DNA of 5,803 nucleotides from JANNGZ01 sp031404155 (GCA_031404155.1 JANNGZ010000325.1:1-5803); one strand, 5' to 3'; shown: positions 1 to 5,803, counted from the stretch's first letter. The notes: generated by a model from the sequence alone, not told the origin. Program-made: numbers and translations.

Positions 1-74
1 TGCGTGTCAGCGCGCTTGAGCCTGTCAGCCAGGCGCGCAACGGTCGCCTTGTCGCCCACGATCAGAGTCTTCAT
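1..74 (-). CDS. Unidentified protein, N-terminal 24 codons only
   Basis: Start of a minus-strand gene that runs off the left edge. The visible protein begins MKTLIVGDKATVARLADR and continues with a short basic stretch (LKRADT). I do not recognise the family. The ATG at 74..72 is well supported: an AGGAG Shine-Dalgarno (complement of 81-85) sits 6 nt upstream, in the loop of a small hairpin. It lies 61 bp downstream of dut in the same direction, so it could be transcribed with dut or from the AT-rich stretch between them. The fragment has no signal peptide or membrane segment. Function cannot be inferred from this much sequence; the gene itself is likely real because start, Shine-Dalgarno and codon usage agree. 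Confidence 0.6.
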   Translation of the reverse strand, partial: MKTLIVGDKATVARLADRLKRADT

Positions 75-97
75 CCACGGCTCCTGGTAGTCCGTGG
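75..97 (-). promoter_or_regulatory. Hairpin presenting the Shine-Dalgarno of the left-edge gene
   Basis: CCACGG at 75-80 is perfectly complementary to CCGTGG at 92-97. On the minus-strand transcript this makes a 6-bp GC-rich stem with an 11-nt loop (ACTACCAGGAG), immediately followed by the ATG at 74..72. The AGGAG Shine-Dalgarno lies in the loop, against the 3' arm. The pairing is seen directly; a role in translation control is inference. It might expose the site or hinder ribosome loading next to the start codon. Confidence 0.5.
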
Positions 98-135
98 AAC
101 GACATGATATCTAAATTATTGAACGCGAAATGGTA
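98..135 (-). promoter_or_regulatory. AT-rich spacer, possible promoter for the left-edge gene
   Basis: This short spacer after dut is clearly AT-richer than anything else in the window (on the minus strand it includes TTCAATAATTTAGATATCAT). It contains several -10-like strings such as TATCAT, but I cannot pair one convincingly with a -35 at 16-18 bp. A promoter is plausible from composition and position; no exact boxes are claimed. Confidence 0.25.
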
Positions 136-621
136 TCAGGCCTTCCCGGTCGAGCCGAAACCGCCTTCCCCGCGGTGCGACGACTCGAAGTCGTCCACGC
201 GCCGGAACACTGCCTGCACCACCGGCACGATCACCATCTGCGCGATGCGCTCCATCGGCTGCACCGTGAACGCCGCCGCGCCGCGGTTCCAGCAGCTCAC
301 CATCAGCGGGCCCTGGTAGTCGCTGTCGATCAGGCCGACCAGGTTGCCGAGCACGATGCCGTGTTTGTGGCCCAGGCCCGAGCGCGGCAGCAGCATCGCG
401 GCCAGCCCGGGGTCGCCGATGTGGATCGCCAGGCCGGTCGGGATCAAGGTGGTCTGGCCGGGCTCGACGGTGATCGCGGCGTCGATGCAGGCGCGCAGGT
501 CCAGGCCCGCGCTGCCCGGGGTGGCGTAGGCCGGGATGTGCTCCGCCATGCGTGGGTCGAGGATTTTCAGGTCGATCTGTTGCATCGGTTTTGGCCCGGT
601 CGCGTCGAAGCGGGTTTGCAT
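136..621 (-). CDS. dut: Deoxyuridine 5'-triphosphate nucleotidohydrolase (dUTPase)
   Basis: Hydrolyses dUTP to dUMP and pyrophosphate in the cytoplasm, keeping uracil out of DNA and feeding thymidylate synthesis; the family is a homotrimer. The 161-residue product has all five trimeric dUTPase motifs in order: AGLDLRA (38-44), PRSGLG (79-84), GNLVGLIDSDYQG (92-104, with Asp99 equivalent to the E. coli catalytic Asp90), RIAQMVIVPV (125-134) and the glycine-rich C-terminal arm RGEGGFGSTGK (150-160) that closes over the substrate. It matches the E. coli enzyme nearly residue for residue through the core. I chose the ATG at 621..619 because AGGAGG motifs (complement of 626-634) lie 4-7 nt upstream. 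An ATG 12 codons further in (585..583) would also give a full core, at about the E. coli length. The frame stays open upstream to 711, but that part is palindromic repeat. It follows coaBC in the same direction, 86 bp downstream. Confidence 0.96.
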   Translation of the reverse strand: MQTRFDATGPKPMQQIDLKILDPRMAEHIPAYATPGSAGLDLRACIDAAITVEPGQTTLIPTGLAIHIGDPGLAAMLLPRSGLGHKHGIVLGNLVGLIDSDYQGPLMVSCWNRGAAAFTVQPMERIAQMVIVPVVQAVFRRVDDFESSHRGEGGFGSTGKA

Positions 622-624
622 TTG

Positions 625-694
625 CCCTCCTCCTTGACGGGGGAGGGTTGGGTGGGGGTGGGTATTTGCGGCCTTCCCTCGTCGAGGGGGAAGG
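625..694. repeat. Pair of GC-rich palindromes between coaBC and dut (BIME-like intergenic repeat)
   Basis: Two related imperfect palindromes are separated by a G-rich linker. The first, 625-647, has arms CCCTCC/GGAGGG; the second, 672-694, has arms CCTTCCC and GGGGAAGG around CTCGTCGAG. The linker on the plus strand is TTGGGTGGGGGTGGG plus a few bases. Read on the minus strand this is the common proteobacterial intergenic repeat that translates spuriously as HPHPTLPRQGGG. It fills nearly the whole 86-bp gap between the coaBC stop and the dut start, and its left palindrome contains the AGGAGG used as dut's Shine-Dalgarno. The structure is seen directly; assignment to the general repeat type is from memory of similar sequences, and no named family is claimed. 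Confidence 0.75.
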
Positions 695-707
695 AGGTGT
701 GCCACTC

Positions 708-1934
708 TCACGTCGGCGACAAGCGCGCCGCGATGTCGCGTACCAGTTCGCGCGCCAGGCTCAGCTTGTCCGCCGTCGCCAACGCACGCTCGCCGTCCGC
801 GTCCACCAGCAGCAGCGTGTTGTCGTCACGCCCGAAAGTTGCCGGGCCGAGGTTGCCGACGATCAGCGGCACGCCTTTGCGCGCCAACTTCTCGCGAGCG
901 TGTTTTGCAACGTCCTGGCTCTCGGCCGCGAAGCCGACGCAGTACGGCCGGTCGGGCAGCCGGGCCACGCTGGCGAGGATGTCGGGGTTTTCGGTCAGCT
1001 CGAAGCTGGGCACCGCTTTCCCGGCCGCCTTCTTGATCTTGTGGTCGGCACTCGCCAACGGGCGCCAGTCGGCCACCGCGGCGGTGGCGATGAACACGTC
1101 CTGCGACGGCGCCACGGCCATCACCGCGTCGAACATCTGCTGCGCGCTGGTCACGTCCACGCGGGTCGCGCCGCGCGGCGTGGGCAGGTGCACCGGGCCG
1201 GCGACGAGGGTGACGATCGCGCCCGCTTCGGCAGCGGCACGCGCCACCGCAAAACCCATCTTGCCGCTGCTCAGGTTGGTGATGCCACGCACCGGGTCGA
1301 TGGCTTCGTAGGTCGGCCCGGCGCTCACCAGCACCCGCTTGCCGGCAAGCAGCTTGGGCTGGAAGAAAGCGATGAGTTCGTCGCGCAACTCCACCGCTTC
1401 GAGCATGCGGCCGTCGCCGATTTCGCCGCAGGCCTGGTCGCCGGCGGCGGGGCCGAGCACTAGAGCGCCGTCGGCGACGATCTTCATCACGTTTCGCTGC
1501 GTCGCCGGGTGCGCCCACATCTCGCGGTTCATTGCCGGCGCCACCAGCAGCGGGCAGTTGTGGAGCGGACGCGCCAGGCAAGCCAGGCTGAGCAGCTCGT
1601 CGGCTCGGCCCTGCGCCAGCTTGGCGATGAAGTCGGCGCTGGCCGGCGCCACCAGCACCGCGTCGGCATCGCGGGTCAGGTTGATATGCGCCATGTTGTT
1701 CGCGATCTCGCCCACCGCGCGCGGGTCCCACTGGCTGGTGAACACCGGCCGGTTGGACAGCGCCTGCATCGTCACCGCGCCGATGAACTGCTCGGCCGCT
1801 TCGGTCATCACCACCTGCACCGTGGCGCCGGCCCTGACCAGCTCGCGGGTAAGCTCAGCGGCCTTGTAGCAGGCGATGCCGCCCGAGAGTCCGAGCACGA
1901 TGTGGCGGCCTTGAAGTTGCTGTGTCGAGTCCAT
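708..1934 (-). CDS. coaBC: Bifunctional phosphopantothenoylcysteine decarboxylase / phosphopantothenate-cysteine ligase
   Basis: Catalyses two successive steps of coenzyme A synthesis: CTP-dependent joining of 4'-phosphopantothenate to cysteine (CoaB), then FMN-dependent decarboxylation to 4'-phosphopantetheine (CoaC). The 408-residue length is normal. The N-terminal flavoprotein half (about 10-190) has the GLSGGIACYKAAEL start, the MAHINL segment with the expected catalytic His83, the PAMNREMW substrate motif (133-140) and ACGEIGDGRM with active-site Cys169. The C-terminal ligase half (about 196-405) has VLVSAGPTYEAIDPVR, the ITNLSSGKMG motif (Asn220), ATAAVADW (283-290) and the KIKK lysines (299-302). 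The start at 1934..1932 gives the usual short lead before the flavin fold. No good Shine-Dalgarno precedes it, so translation may be weakly initiated or leaderless. It is divergent from cydA and upstream of dut. Confidence 0.96.
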   Translation of the reverse strand: MDSTQQLQGRHIVLGLSGGIACYKAAELTRELVRAGATVQVVMTEAAEQFIGAVTMQALSNRPVFTSQWDPRAVGEIANNMAHINLTRDADAVLVAPASADFIAKLAQGRADELLSLACLARPLHNCPLLVAPAMNREMWAHPATQRNVMKIVADGALVLGPAAGDQACGEIGDGRMLEAVELRDELIAFFQPKLLAGKRVLVSAGPTYEAIDPVRGITNLSSGKMGFAVARAAAEAGAIVTLVAGPVHLPTPRGATRVDVTSAQQMFDAVMAVAPSQDVFIATAAVADWRPLASADHKIKKAAGKAVPSFELTENPDILASVARLPDRPYCVGFAAESQDVAKHAREKLARKGVPLIVGNLGPATFGRDDNTLLLVDADGERALATADKLSLARELVRDIAARLSPT

Positions 1935-2034
1935 GGGCGGGCAATGTAGCGCAGGCCGCAGGGGCTCGCGCGCGAACCGGCTTCCCTGCTGCCCGCCGGT
2001 ACGACACAATCGCGCCAAGAAGGACTAGAACAAG
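1935..2034. promoter_or_regulatory. Divergent intergenic region between coaBC and cydA
   Basis: This 100-bp GC-rich region must hold promoters for both directions. For cydA there is a weak sigma-70-like candidate: TTCCCT at 1982-1987 and CACAAT at 2005-2010, spaced 17 bp, with only 3/6 and 4/6 consensus matches. An AAGGA Shine-Dalgarno at 2020-2024 lies 10 nt before the cydA ATG. I see no FNR/ANR-type TTGAT-N4-ATCAA site here, although such sites often control bd oxidases. No convincing boxes are visible for coaBC. Confidence 0.35.
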
Positions 2035-3387
2035 ATGGACGCCCTGCTCCTGGCCCGCATGCAGTTTGCGGCCAACATCACCTTCCACATCCTGTTTCCC
2101 ACGATCAGCATTGCGCTGTGCTGGGTGCTGCTGTTCTTCCGCTGGCGCTGGCGGCTCGGCCACGACACCGCCTGGCTCGGCGCCTACCGGTTCTGGACCA
2201 AGGTGTTCGCCTTGACCTTCGCGCTCGGCGTGGTCTCGGGCATCACGATGAGCTTCCAGTTCGGCACCAACTGGCCGGGCTTCATGGAACGCACCGGCAA
2301 CATCGCCGGGCCGCTGCTCGGCTACGAGGTGCTGACCGCGTTTTTCCTCGAAGCCACCTTCCTCGGCGTGATGCTCTTCGGCCATGGCCGGGTGAGCGAG
2401 CGGGTGCAGATGCTGGCCACCTTCCTGGTCGCCTTCGGCACCACGATGAGCGCCTTCTGGATCCTGAGCCTGAACTCGTGGATGCAAACACCGAGCGGCT
2501 ACCGCATCGAAAACGGCGAGTTCTTCGTGGTCAGTTGGGCGGCGGTGGTGTTCAATCCTTCGTTCCCTTACCGGCTCGCCCACGTGCTGTTGGCCTCTGG
2601 CTTGACCGTGGCCTTCCTGCTCGCCGGCGTGAGTGCCTGGCAGTTGCTGCGCGCTTGCGCCAACACCTCCACGCCGAAGGTGCTGCGTGTGGGCCTCACG
2701 CTCGGCGCGCTGCTGATCCCGCTGCAAATCTTCGTCGGCGACCTGCATGGCCTGAACACGCTGGAACACCAGCCGCAAAAGATCGCGGCGATGGAAGGGG
2801 TGTGGAAAACCGAACGTGGCGCGCCGCTGCTGCTGTTTGCCTGGCCGAGCGAGGCCACGCGCAGCAACCACTATCAGATTGCAATTCCCAAGCTCGCGAG
2901 CCTGATCCTGACCCACCGCGCCGACGGCGAAATCAAAGGGCTGGATGAGTTCAAAGGCGCGCACCCGCCGGTGGCGCCAGTGTTCTTCGGCTTTCGCATC
3001 ATGGTCGGCGTGGGCGTGTTGATGCTGCTCGCAAGTTGGCTCGGCCTGTGGGCCTATCACCGCCGGCGCTGGAACGCCGACGCGCTGCCGCGGCCGCTTT
3101 TGTGGCTGCTCACCACGATGACCTTCGCCGGCTGGGTGGCCACCGTCGCCGGCTGGTACGTGACCGAGATCGGCCGCCAGCCCTTCGTGGTGCATGGCCT
3201 GCTGCGCACCGCCGACGTGGCCTCCAACGTGGCACCGGCGCTGATCGCGCTCACGCTCGCGGTCTACGTCGCGCTGTACCTGGCCCTGATCGTGGCCTAC
3301 ATCGGCGTGCTGATCCACATGGCCGGCAAGCCGCTGGACCTGAGCGTGCCGCCGCTGAATCCGGCGCTGGCGCGGAGCCCAACATGA
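2035..3387 (+). CDS. cydA: Cytochrome bd quinol oxidase subunit I, short Q-loop (CIO-like)
   Basis: Haem-bearing subunit of the inner-membrane bd oxidase, which oxidises quinol and reduces oxygen to water. The 450-residue protein has about nine hydrophobic helices. Visible key residues by homology: His18 and Glu378 (high-spin haem ligands), His183 and Met323 (low-spin b558 ligands), Glu98 and Glu106 in GYEVLTAFFLE (proton path), and Lys249 and Glu254 in HQPQKIAAMEG (quinol-site Q-loop). The loop lacks the C-terminal insertion of E. coli CydA (522 residues), placing it in the short-Q-loop class that includes the cyanide-insensitive oxidases. Oddity: the signature GWxxxExGRQPW reads GWYVTEIGRQPF, with Phe384 (TTC) for Trp. 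The start follows an AAGGA Shine-Dalgarno. Its stop overlaps cydB by four bases (ATGA), implying coupled translation. Cyanide insensitivity cannot be judged from sequence. Confidence 0.95.
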   Translation: MDALLLARMQFAANITFHILFPTISIALCWVLLFFRWRWRLGHDTAWLGAYRFWTKVFALTFALGVVSGITMSFQFGTNWPGFMERTGNIAGPLLGYEVLTAFFLEATFLGVMLFGHGRVSERVQMLATFLVAFGTTMSAFWILSLNSWMQTPSGYRIENGEFFVVSWAAVVFNPSFPYRLAHVLLASGLTVAFLLAGVSAWQLLRACANTSTPKVLRVGLTLGALLIPLQIFVGDLHGLNTLEHQPQKIAAMEGVWKTERGAPLLLFAWPSEATRSNHYQIAIPKLASLILTHRADGEIKGLDEFKGAHPPVAPVFFGFRIMVGVGVLMLLASWLGLWAYHRRRWNADALPRPLLWLLTTMTFAGWVATVAGWYVTEIGRQPFVVHGLLRTADVASNVAPALIALTLAVYVALYLALIVAYIGVLIHMAGKPLDLSVPPLNPALARSPT

Positions 3388-4379
3388 ACTGGACCGACAC
3401 CCTGCCGGTGATCTTCATGGGCCTGATGGGCCTGTCGATGCTGGCCTACGTGGTGCTCGACGGCTTCGACCTCGGCGTGGGCCTGCTGCTGCACCGCGCG
3501 TCCGACATTCATAAGGACACCATGATCGCGTCGATCGGCCCCTTCTGGGACGCCAACGAAACCTGGCTGGTGCTCGGTGTCGGCATCCTGCTGATCGCGT
3601 TCCCGAAAGCGCATGGCCTGGTGCTCGGCGCGCTGTACCTGCCGGTGGCCGTGATGCTGGTCGGCCTGATCCTGCGCGGCGTGGCCTTCGACTTCCGGGT
3701 CAAAGCGCAGGATGCACGCAAGCCGATGTGGAACTTCCTCTTCTTCGCCGGCTCGGCGCTCGCCGCCCTGAGCCAGGGCTGGATGCTCGGGCGCTACATC
3801 ACCGGCTTTGCCGAGGGCTTGCAGTTCACGCTGTTCGCGGCCGCGATCGCGCTGTGCCTGGCCGCGGCCTACGTGCTGCTCGGCGCCTGCTGGCTGCTGC
3901 TGAAAACCGAGGGCGGGCTGCAGGAGTTGGCACGCGGCTGGGCGCGCACCGCGTGGTGGCCGGTGGTGCTCGGCATCGTGTTGATCTCGGTCGCCACGCC
4001 CTGGGTCAGCCCCACGGTGCGCGACAAGTGGTTCGTGATGCCGCAGTTCATTGCGCTGCTGCCGATACCGCTGACCACCGCGGTGGCGCTGTTCGCGCTG
4101 CGCGCGCTGCTCGGCACGCCGCGGGTGCTTGGTGCGCTTTGCTGGATTCCGTTTGCGCTGGTGGTGTCGGTGTTCGTACTCGGCGCCATCGGCCTGGCCT
4201 ACAGCCTGTACCCCGACGTGGTGATCGACCGCCTCACGCTCTGGCAGGCGGCGAGCGCCACCGAGTCGCTGGTGGTCATCCTCATCGGCTGCGCGATCAC
4301 GGTGCCCGCGATCGCCGGCTACACCGCATTTTCGTTCTGGGTGTTCCGAGGCAAAACCAAGGCGCTGAGCTACGGTTGA
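3384..4379 (+). CDS. cydB: Cytochrome bd quinol oxidase subunit II
   Basis: Membrane partner of CydA; it carries no haem of its own in the family but completes the oxidase and its proton and oxygen paths. The 331-residue product has about eight or nine hydrophobic helices and the CydB hallmarks: DGFDLGVG (26-33), GPFWDANETWLV (52-63, with the conserved Trp-Asp pair), LRGVAFDFR (97-105) and YPDVVIDRLTLWQAAS (276-291). The ATG at 3384 lies within the end of cydA as an ATGA overlap, so the two are translated in tandem. The length is slightly under the 335-380 usual for the family, with no internal gap seen. No CydX-like mini-ORF is visible in the 26-bp gap that follows, as expected for CIO-type operons, and no cydDC genes are in the window. 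Confidence 0.95.
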   Translation: MNWTDTLPVIFMGLMGLSMLAYVVLDGFDLGVGLLLHRASDIHKDTMIASIGPFWDANETWLVLGVGILLIAFPKAHGLVLGALYLPVAVMLVGLILRGVAFDFRVKAQDARKPMWNFLFFAGSALAALSQGWMLGRYITGFAEGLQFTLFAAAIALCLAAAYVLLGACWLLLKTEGGLQELARGWARTAWWPVVLGIVLISVATPWVSPTVRDKWFVMPQFIALLPIPLTTAVALFALRALLGTPRVLGALCWIPFALVVSVFVLGAIGLAYSLYPDVVIDRLTLWQAASATESLVVILIGCAITVPAIAGYTAFSFWVFRGKTKALSYG

Positions 4380-4405
4380 TGCGCCCTGGCATCGGGAGCC
4401 TGCTG

Positions 4406-4789
4406 ATGAGCATCGACCTCGACCACACCATCGTGCCCTCGCACACCGCGCGGGCGTCGGCGCAGCGGCTGGCCGAGTTGCTCGGCGTGAACTGGGCGCC
4501 CAGCGGCATGGGGCCGTTTTCGCCGGTCTATCTGAACGAGGGGCTGACGCTGGACTTCATCCAGACCGATGAAGAGTTTCCGATCCACCACTTCTGCTTC
4601 CGCGTCGACGAAGCGCGTTTCGACACCATCCTGGCGCGGCTCACCGCCGCCGGCATCCGCTACCGCAGCGCGGTGCGCGGGCCCGAGGACTTCCAGGTCC
4701 ACCCGCAACTCGGCAACATCTACTGGAACGAGCCCGACGGGCACCAATGGGAGATGCTGACGGTGAGCTATGCGCGGCAGTCGGGCTGA
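4406..4789 (+). CDS. VOC-superfamily (glyoxalase/bleomycin-resistance fold) protein
   Basis: Small cytoplasmic protein of 127 residues with the vicinal-oxygen-chelate fold. The first beta strand is IDLDHTIVP with candidate metal ligand His7. A central strand carries FPIHHFCFRVDE (His61/His62), and the C-terminal strand reads IYWNEPDGHQWEMLTV with Glu117, the usual place of the last metal-binding Glu. Spacing fits a single-domain VOC protein that would dimerise to form its active site. Substrate is unknown; the family includes glyoxalases, dioxygenases and antibiotic-binding proteins. I chose the ATG at 4406 because GGGAG (4394-4398) lies 7 nt upstream and the protein then begins just before the conserved LDH strand. 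An in-frame ATG at 4379, overlapping the cydB stop, would add nine residues. Its position 26 bp after cydB suggests cotranscription with the oxidase. Confidence 0.85.
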   Translation: MSIDLDHTIVPSHTARASAQRLAELLGVNWAPSGMGPFSPVYLNEGLTLDFIQTDEEFPIHHFCFRVDEARFDTILARLTAAGIRYRSAVRGPEDFQVHPQLGNIYWNEPDGHQWEMLTVSYARQSG

Positions 4790-4824
4790 GCGAATGCGGT
4801 GCTGCACGTGACGGCATCGCGTGC

Positions 4825-4930
4825 GCGAAGCCGACTGCGGTGCTGTGCTCCGCTCATGTCCCCCGATGCCGGCCTGCGGCCGACATCTCCTCCTTTACTT
4901 CGCTGCGCACAGCACCACAGCCGTCTTCGC
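4825..4930 (-). repeat. Palindromic element, copy A (sense on minus strand)
   Basis: This 106-bp element has outer arms 4825-4848 and 4907-4930 (21 of 24 Watson-Crick pairs; 23 of 24 on the minus strand when G-U is allowed). Inside are two blocks shared with copy B: GCTCCGCTCATGTCCCCCG at 4847-4865 and a 22-nt block at 4887-4908 starting CTCCTCCTTTACTTC. Between them, 4865-4887 forms an inner hairpin: 9 of 10 pairs, or 10 of 10 with one G-U on the minus strand, and a 3-nt loop. It lies 35 bp after the VOC stop codon. Sense is assigned from the G-U pairs. No long T-run follows, so it is not a classic intrinsic terminator. Confidence 0.8.
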
Positions 4931-4932
4931 TC

Positions 4933-4957
4933 GGGCCGCCGCGGTGGCGGTTGGCCC
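4933..4957 (+). other. GC-rich hairpin between the two palindromic elements
   Basis: GGGCC (4933-4937) and GGCCC (4953-4957), with nested CCGCC (4936-4940) and GGCGG (4946-4950), can form a strong stem in slightly different registers. It is followed by CTTTCGAATTTAAA. The trailing T content is too weak and interrupted for a confident rho-independent terminator, but it is the best terminator candidate for the cydAB-VOC transcript. The remaining spacer up to copy B (4958-4983) includes a small AT-rich patch and nothing else recognisable. Confidence 0.3.
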
Positions 4958-4983
4958 TTTCGAATTTAAACCCAACGGTGACA

Positions 4984-5083
4984 GCCGAGGAGGGCGGGCG
5001 ACCGGCGTAGTGAAGCAAAGGAGGAGGCCGGGCAAAGCCCGGACGGGGGACATGAACGGAGCTGGTCGCCCGCTCTCCTCGGC
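4984..5083 (+). repeat. Palindromic element, copy B (sense on plus strand)
   Basis: Second copy, inverted relative to copy A. Outer arms 4984-5006 and 5061-5083 pair without interruption over 23 positions on the plus strand (two are G-U: 4993/5074 and 5004/5063). The shared blocks are at 5005-5026 (ending GAAGCAAAGGAGGAG) and 5044-5062 (CGGGGGACATGAACGGAGC). They differ from copy A at 3 of 22 and 1 of 19 positions, all transitions. The inner hairpin is CCGGGC-AAA-GCCCGG (5028-5042). Arms and inner hairpin differ in sequence from those of copy A, yet the fold is the same. Confidence 0.8.
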
Positions 5084-5097
5084 CCGCGCGGCGCGGA

Positions 5098-5142
5098 TGT
5101 GTTCAGCTGCCTACCCCGCTCGAATCTGCAAGATTGAACACA
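5098..5142. other. Inverted repeat downstream of the UPF0149 gene
   Basis: TGTGTTCA (5098-5105) and TGAACACA (5135-5142) are perfect 8-bp inverted repeats 29 nt apart. Nested at the right end is AATCT-GCA-AGATT (5123-5135), a 5-bp hairpin with a 3-nt loop that competes for one base with the larger stem. It lies 28 bp past the stop of the minus-strand UPF0149 gene, so it could help end or protect that transcript. There is no T-run on either side. The repeat is seen; the function is a guess. Confidence 0.35.
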
Positions 5143-5170
5143 GATCGGCACGTACAGCCGCGGCCCATGC

Positions 5171-5803
<633 letters not shown>

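Noticed and set aside
130..1463. Long plus-strand open frames (393 and 303 codons) opposite dut and coaBC
   Set aside because: Both lie over well-supported minus-strand genes, have Arg/Ala/Val-rich low-complexity translations and span the palindromic repeat.
1935..2034. FNR/ANR or ArcA-type operator for the oxidase operon
   Set aside because: Looked for TTGAT-N4-ATCAA and similar dyads before cydA and found none.
1855..3318. A 487-codon open frame on the minus strand opposite cydA
   Set aside because: It is antisense to a clearly conserved gene, rich in His/Gln/Arg/Glu/Gly without domain pattern, and typical of the open third-position frames that high-GC coding DNA creates.
3036..3383. Upstream extension of the cydB frame
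   Set aside because: It overlaps the end of cydA and is Arg/Ala-rich; the ATG at 3384 gives a normal CydB start and an ATGA overlap.
4380..4405. A CydX-like small subunit after cydB
   Set aside because: The 26-bp gap is too short and the next frame is the VOC protein, with no hydrophobic mini-ORF.
4795..4845. 10-bp direct repeat TGCGGTGCTG (4795-4804 and 4836-4845) as a target-site duplication around an insertion
   Set aside because: The second copy lies inside the arm of palindromic element A rather than at its far border, so the geometry does not fit a duplication flanking the element.

Overview
The window is high-GC proteobacterial chromosome. Its dUTPase and CoaBC read like enterobacterial homologues motif for motif. 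The short-Q-loop CydAB, the UPF0149/SEC-C protein and the style of the intergenic palindromes fit a beta- or gammaproteobacterium such as Burkholderiales or Xanthomonadales. The sequence alone does not settle the order. No phage, plasmid, CRISPR or transposase gene is visible; every recognisable gene is ordinary housekeeping or respiratory.

Left part (1-1934), all on the minus strand: coaBC (coenzyme A synthesis) is followed by dut (dUTPase), a linkage seen in many proteobacteria. A third gene, of which only the first 24 codons are present, runs off the left edge. The gap between coaBC and dut consists almost wholly of two GC-rich palindromes of a common intergenic repeat type, and that repeat supplies dut's Shine-Dalgarno. 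The third gene has its Shine-Dalgarno in the loop of a perfect 6-bp hairpin abutting its start codon.

Middle (1935-4789), plus strand: a 100-bp divergent intergenic region separates coaBC from cydA-cydB, the two core subunits of a cytochrome bd quinol oxidase with a short Q-loop (CIO-like). The genes overlap by four bases. A small VOC-superfamily protein follows 26 bp later and is probably cotranscribed. CydA has all expected haem, proton-path and quinol residues but reads GRQPF where the family normally reads GRQPW.

Right part (4790-5803): a 381-bp convergent intergenic region lies between the VOC gene and a minus-strand UPF0149/YecA-like gene with a C-terminal SEC-C zinc motif, cut at the right edge. 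This gap is the most interesting non-coding stretch. It holds two copies of one palindromic element in opposite orientation. Two short blocks are nearly identical between copies, while the long outer arms and the inner hairpins differ in sequence yet remain self-complementary within each copy. All five mismatches that G-U pairing can rescue are rescued on the same sense strand of the element, which points to a folded single-stranded nucleic acid, probably RNA, as the selected form.
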